From an uncultured Agrobacterium sp. (lineage in GTDB: Bacteria > Pseudomonadota > Alphaproteobacteria > Rhizobiales > Rhizobiaceae): 64,000 bases of DNA. The DNA lies in the NCBI GenBank assembly GCA_913777615.1, contig CAJYTK010000006.1:124001-188000 (forward strand), read 5' to 3'. This document shows positions 60,284-64,000 of this stretch, piece by piece (position 1 is the first letter of the stretch; every line of letters begins with the position of its first letter). Both the position numbers and the translations under genes were made by a program. Below the pieces are notes generated by a model, which saw nothing but the letters and a program-made list of their open reading frames with translations, did not search any database and was not told the origin of the DNA.

Positions 60284-62776
60284 TGTTGATTTGCACTGAG
60301 AGCTGACCCGGGATTGCGGGAAATTACCACTGAGATTTGCCCCATGTTTCAATCATCCCTCGCGAGGTTCAGCGGGGGCTCTGGAGTGATCGACATGGCG
60401 TTACTGAGCGTAATACGACGCTGGCATTTTCGAGAGCACCTATCGATCCGGGAGATTTGCCGCAGGAGCGGCCTGTCCCGGAACACCGTCCGCAAATACC
60501 TGCGCCTGGACGGCGTGGAGCCGAAGTTCAAGGTCCCGGAGCGACCGAGGAAGCTTGATCCTTTCGCGGATCGGCTGTCGGCCTGGCTGAAGACGGAATC
60601 GAAGAAGGGCCGCAAGCAGAAGCGCACCCTGAAGCAACTCCATTCCGACCTGATGAGCCTCGGTTACGACGGCTCCTATTGCCGCGTTGCAGCCTTTGCC
60701 CGGGAATGGAAGTCAGACCGGCAGAGGGAATTCCAGACGACAGGGCGCGGAACGTTCGTGCCTCTGGCCTTCGAGCCAGGCGAAGCGTTCCAGTTCGACT
60801 GGTCGGAAGACTGGGCCATTATCGGCAACGAGCGCACCAAGCTGCAGGTCGCACATACGAAGCTAAGCTATAGCCGTGCCTTCATTGTTCGGGCCTATCT
60901 CCTTCAGACGCATGAGATGCTGTTCGATGCCCACAATCATGCATTCCGCGTGTTTGGCGGCATTCCCGGCCGCGGTATCTACGACAACATGCGCACGGCG
61001 ATCGACAAGGTCGGCCGTGGTAAGGAGCGCGACGTCAATGTCCGTTTCCTGGCAATGGCCAGTCACTATGTGTTCGAGCCCGAGTTCTGCAATCCCGCGT
61101 CCGGTTAGGAGAAAGGACAGGTCGAGAAGAATGTTCAGGATGCGCGTCATCGCTTCTTCCAACCTGTTCCACGGTTTCCATCATTGGATGCCCTGAACGA
61201 CTGGCTGGAGCTTCGATGCAAGGAGTTCTGGTTAAAGATCCCACACGGACAGATGCGCGGCACCATTGCTGACATCTGGGCTGAGGAAGCTCTGGCGCTG
61301 ATGCCTGTTACCCGCGTGTTCGACGGCTTCGTCGAGTATACAAAGCGGGTCACGCCAACCTGCCTCGTCCATCTGGAGCGCAATCGCTACAGCGTCCCGG
61401 CATCCTTCGCCAATCGACCGGTGAGCCTGCGGGTTTACCCGGATCGTGTCGTCGTCGCAGCGGAGGGGCAGATCGTGTGCGAGCATCGCCGCGTGATCGA
61501 CCGTTCTCACGATCGGCCAGGACAGACCATCTACGACTGGCGGCACTATCTGGCGGTGGTGCAGCGCAAGCCCGGTGCTCTTCGCAATGGCGCTCCATTC
61601 GTTGAGCTACCGGAGGCATTCCGGGCCTTGCAGCAATATCTCCTGAAGAAGCCGGGTGGCGACCGCGAGATGGTCGATATCCTGGCCCTTGTTCTCCAGC
61701 ATGACGAACAGGCCGTGTTGTCGGCCGTGGACATGGCGCTGAAGTCCGGCGTTCCGACCAAGACGCATGTGCTGAACCTGCTGCATCGCCTCGTCGACGG
61801 CAAATCCTTCACACCGCCCACCATCGACGCGCCTCAGGCCTTGACGCTCACCAATGAGCCCAAGGCCAATGTCGAACGTTACGATGCGCTGAGAAAGACG
61901 GAGGTTCGCCAAGCGTCATAATCCGGCAAGCGGCGCTGTCGTCATCATGCTGCGGCAACTGAAGATGCACGGCATTGCCCAGGCCGTTGGCGAACTCACC
62001 GAGCAGGGATCGCCGGCGTTCGAGGCTGCCATCCCGATCCTATCGCAGCTCCTCAAGGCCGAGACCGCGGAACGTGAAGTGCGATCGACGGCCTACCAGC
62101 TCAAGGCGGCACGCTTTCCAGCCTATCGTGATCTGAACGGCTTCGACTTCACCAGCAGCGAGATCAACGAGGCACTGGTCCGTCAGCTTCATCGCTGCGA
62201 CTTCCTCGACGACGCCAACAACATCGTCCTGGTCGGCGGTCCCGGCACGGGCAAGACGCATATTGCCACGGCCATCGGCGTCCAGGCCATCGAACATCAT
62301 CACAAGCGGGTTCGGTTCTTCTCAACCGTGGAACTGGTCAACGCGCTTGAGCAGGAGAAGTCCCAAGGTCGTGCAGGCCAGATCGCCAACCGCCTGGCAC
62401 ACTCCGATCTCGTCATCCTCGACGAGCTGGACTACCTGCCATTCAGTGCTTCAGGCGGTGCGATGCTCTTCCATCTACTAAGCAAGCTCTACGAGCACAC
62501 CAGCGTCATCATCACCACCAACCTGAGCTTCAGCGAATGGGCCAGGGTGTTTGGCGATGCCAAGATGACCACCGCGCTGCTCGACCGCCTCACACATCAT
62601 TGCCACGTCCTCGAAACCGGCAACGACAGCTTCCGCTTCAAAAACAGTTCAGCCCATGAGCCCAAAACGACGAAGGAGAAACGCAGGAACTTGACCACCC
62701 CAACCACGACGGACGATACCCAAGGCGGGTCACTTCTCGGCGCAAATCCCGGGTCAGCTCTCAGTGAAAATCAACA
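60284..62776 (+). mobile_element. IS21-family insertion sequence
   Basis: About 2.49 kb bounded by inverted repeats of 32 bp with one mismatch: the left end begins TGTTGATTTGCACTGAGAGC at 60284 and the complement of the right end, finishing at 62776, begins TGTTGATTTTCACTGAGAGC; both continue TGACCCGGGATT. It carries istA and istB in the standard order. No clean target duplication is visible (left flank GACGGCC, right flank GACACCG), so the flanks may have been rearranged after insertion. istA has a nonsense codon. Confidence 0.88.
60395..61921 (+). pseudogene. istA: IS21 transposase IstA, interrupted by a stop codon
   Basis: IstA-type transposase: an N-terminal HTH (SVIRRWHFREHLSIREICRRSGLSRNTVRKYLRLDG), then the rve core with AFQFDWSEDWAIIG and GIYDNMRTAIDKVGRG. 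At 61106-61108 a TAG interrupts ...EFCNPASG; the next codons EKGQVEKNVQDARHRFFQPVPRFPSLDALNDW continue in the same frame. In this family the position is a Trp (PASGWEKGQVE), so a TGG-to-TAG mutation explains it. The second part (61184 on) carries the rest of the protein. The element cannot transpose on its own without suppression. Confidence 0.9.
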
Positions 62777-62792
62777 GACACCGCTTCGATAA
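61947..62792 (+). CDS. istB: IS21 helper ATPase IstB
   Basis: A 281-residue AAA+ ATPase. Walker A is [10 protein letters not shown], Walker [15 protein letters not shown], and [46 protein letters not shown] is the typical C-terminal half. The frame runs through the right inverted repeat and stops 16 bp outside the element ([17 protein letters not shown]), so the last residues come from terminal and flanking DNA, which suggests loss of an earlier stop. It is otherwise intact. Confidence 0.92.
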   Translation: MLRQLKMHGIAQAVGELTEQGSPAFEAAIPILSQLLKAETAEREVRSTAYQLKAARFPAYRDLNGFDFTSSEINEALVRQLHRCDFLDDANNIVLVGGPGTGKTHIATAIGVQAIEHHHKRVRFFSTVELVNALEQEKSQGRAGQIANRLAHSDLVILDELDYLPFSASGGAMLFHLLSKLYEHTSVIITTNLSFSEWARVFGDAKMTTALLDRLTHHCHVLETGNDSFRFKNSSAHEPKTTKEKRRNLTTPTTTDDTQGGSLLGANPGSALSENQQTPLR

Positions 62793-63109
62793 CGATACCT
62801 GGGCCGGTTAACTCACCTTACGGGAAGATCGATTATCTGCTGGGCAAGGTTCCAGGTAGTACCGATAGTAAGGGCAAAGGCGGTTACTTTGCGGGTTATT
62901 TGGGTTTCAGTTCAGGTGATGATTTGGCAAAAGCCATGCAAAATCATCTCAAAGAAAATTTTGGCAGCGCTCTGGTAAAAAATAGTAAAATTGAAGTGAC
63001 CGCCCCTATTACCGGTCCGAATGGTGTCACTGCCAATGTCAAATCTGCATGGCAAATAAGAGCTGATGGGTCTGTGAGTTTCGTGACAGCTCTACCTGGC
63101 CCACACTGA
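62777..63109 (+). pseudogene. C-terminal domain of a polymorphic toxin (DUF6883-like), 5' truncated
   Basis: From the right end of the IS element the frame is open as [77 protein letters not shown] and DGSVSFVTALPGPH. The YLL-x-K...LGF...GPNG-x-x-A-x-V-x-x-W pattern resembles DUF6883-type toxin tips found at the C-termini of polymorphic toxins. The start of the gene is gone, so the frame has no start of its own. It precedes a gene of the size and position of an immunity protein. Base composition is AT-richer than its surroundings. Confidence 0.6.
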
Positions 63110-63119
63110 GAGGTGAGAC

Positions 63120-63587
63120 GTGGTAGCCTTTTCCTGTGTCGCGCATAACGCGATATTTAGTTTGTTCGAAACCCGAGCGCTTACCGACTACAGAGAGTAC
63201 GAGCTCCATCGAAACTCGTCCCTCGTGGGGACTTGCGAATTCCCCTCACACCTAACTCCAAATTTTTCTGTTGGTAGCGATGGCAGCTTTGCCGTCTACG
63301 GCAGTAGCTCCGCTTTTTTTTATCAAAAGTTCCAAAATTTGAGAAGGATAGACGAAAACCAGGAAATTGGGGCTATTTGGTTTTTAAGCGACAAGGTTAT
63401 TATAAAAACTGAATCAACTATTGTTGAAAGATCGCTTGATCAGCTAGCTTGGATCAAGGAGTACAGTCACGGCGAAATAATTATTTCTGCGATGCTGAAA
63501 TCAGACAATAAGTTAATATTAAAAGATCTAGATGGTTATGGTTTTGAACTTAATATACGCGACTTCTCGATTGAAAAGTTAGATTGA
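63120..63587 (+). CDS. Candidate immunity protein next to toxin remnant
   Basis: A 155-residue protein (VAFSCVAHNAIFSLFETRALTDYREYELHRNSSLVGTCEF...; LKSDNKLILKDLDGYGFELNIRDFSIEKLD) starting with a GTG after GAGGTGAGAC, 10 bp behind the toxin frame. It has no motif I know. Its position immediately downstream of a polymorphic-toxin C-terminus and its lower GC content fit a cognate immunity protein, known to be very diverse. Inference only. Confidence 0.6.
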   Translation: MVAFSCVAHNAIFSLFETRALTDYREYELHRNSSLVGTCEFPSHLTPNFSVGSDGSFAVYGSSSAFFYQKFQNLRRIDENQEIGAIWFLSDKVIIKTESTIVERSLDQLAWIKEYSHGEIIISAMLKSDNKLILKDLDGYGFELNIRDFSIEKLD

Positions 63588-63902
63588 GTAACAGGCTGCG
63601 TCCCTGTGAGCTTGTCCCATCTGCGCTTCCTGGTGCACCGTCTGATCGGCAAGAACGGCGATTTCATGCTGCTGCTTTTTCGCCTCGCCGTCGATCTCAA
63701 ACAACTTCGCTCTCAACCCAGTCTCGAATTGAACATACGCAGCACCTCTAAGGTTCCCCCAAGCAATAGCGTGAGCCATCAACGCGGCAACGTCGTCGTT
63801 CACTGCATGCAGGGTCGCGGCTTCAGCTTTTCTGAGCTTGTTGTAACGATGCCTTCGACCATTAAATTTAGGGTCAGGAGGATTCGAGAATGTGGAAGTC
63901 AC
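63579..63902 (-). CDS. Hypothetical helical protein
   Basis: A 107-codon frame (KLRKAEAATLHAVNDDVAALMAHAIAWGNLRGAAYVQFETGLRAKLFEIDGEAKKQQHEIAVLADQTVHQEAQMGQAHRDAAC) with a protein-like, strongly helical composition. Its start overlaps the divergent gene at 63890 by 13 bp and its end overlaps the immunity-gene stop, so it may be truncated. I do not recognise it. Confidence 0.35.
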   Translation of the reverse strand: MTSTFSNPPDPKFNGRRHRYNKLRKAEAATLHAVNDDVAALMAHAIAWGNLRGAAYVQFETGLRAKLFEIDGEAKKQQHEIAVLADQTVHQEAQMGQAHRDAACYSI

Positions 63903-64000
63903 TTTTGATTGTCGCTGCCCTCGCGACTTTTGCCGCTGCGCCGGCGAGCGCAGAGCAGTGCCGAGACGCCAAAGGCAAATTCGTCAAGTGCGAGACGACG
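63890..64000 (+). CDS. Exported small protein, 3' end outside window
   Basis: The first 37 codons of a gene with AGGAGG upstream of its ATG. A signal peptide (MWKSLLIVAALATFAAAPASA) is followed by EQCRDAKGKFVKCETT, a Cys-Lys-rich opening seen in small exported rhizobial proteins of unknown role. The window ends inside it. Confidence 0.7.
   Translation, partial: MWKSLLIVAALATFAAAPASAEQCRDAKGKFVKCETT

Noticed and set aside
60277-62783. Target-site duplication of the IS21 element
   Set aside because: GACGGCC on the left and GACACCG on the right agree only partly; not accepted as a duplication.
1-64000. tRNA, rRNA, CRISPR arrays and a repABC origin
   Set aside because: No cloverleaf-like sequences, no rRNA, no regularly spaced repeats and no RepA/RepB/RepC reading frames were recognised; only a ParB-like remnant is present.

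Overview
The window looks like a replicon segment, probably a large plasmid or chromid, of a Rhizobiaceae-type alphaproteobacterium (Rhizobium/Agrobacterium group). The support is the GC-rich codon use, a RHE_PE00001-family protein, the DUF1403-ScpB-tyrosine recombinase cluster typical of rhizobial plasmids, DUF736 and WGR small proteins, many toxin-antitoxin pairs, and long ABC-transporter catabolic operons. No rRNA, tRNA, CRISPR array or repABC origin was seen. Family names come from recognising protein motifs; no database search was run.

Layout. 1-5153 is accessory DNA: a reading frame broken by an in-frame stop, a RHE_PE00001 protein, and a tniA-tniB-tniQ transposition module. 5268-10560 holds malate dehydrogenase, an AcfC-like binding protein, a divergent LysR regulator, a UDG-like protein, a TDT-family exporter and a DsbA-like protein. 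10981-14617 holds a DUF305-YncE propeller pair facing an ECF sigma/anti-sigma/NTF2-like set. 14794-18625 holds a stress protein and a fluoride-resistance set (EamA, CrcB, a CLC-DUF190 fusion) headed by what looks like a fluoride riboswitch. 18862-26779 is plasmid-maintenance DNA: ScpB, DUF1403, two tyrosine recombinases, matched palindromes flanking the first recombinase, two toxin-antitoxin pairs plus an orphan antitoxin, a ParB C-terminal remnant, DUF736 and WGR.

27366-29021 has no recognisable gene but carries two nearly identical strong palindromes. 29022-40458 is a sugar-acid catabolic block: DgoK kinase, aldolase-family protein, enolase-superfamily dehydratase, a sugar ABC importer, two SDR dehydrogenases and an IclR regulator fused to an SMP-30 lactonase. 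40722-56996 is a second catabolic block: PatB-type lyase, SDR, a second DHDPS-family protein, cyclic amidohydrolase, hydantoin-racemase-like protein, GntR regulator, a peptide-type ABC importer, rhodanese, a second binding protein without a signal peptide, a VOC protein and a NACHT-formylglycine-enzyme-like fusion. Three copies of one 20-bp operator-like sequence sit at its promoters, suggesting a local GntR regulon.

57287-64000 is accessory again: a RelB/RelE pair, DUF1761 with a divergent WYL regulator, then an IS21-family element (itself carrying a nonsense codon in istA) between the remains of a DUF1906 gene and a polymorphic-toxin C-terminal domain, followed by a candidate immunity gene.

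The most unusual items are the signal-less binding protein/VOC/NACHT-FGE module at the end of the peptide-transport operon, the IclR-SMP30 fusion, the three-site operator set, the recombinase-flanking palindromes and the paired palindromes in the gene-free region.
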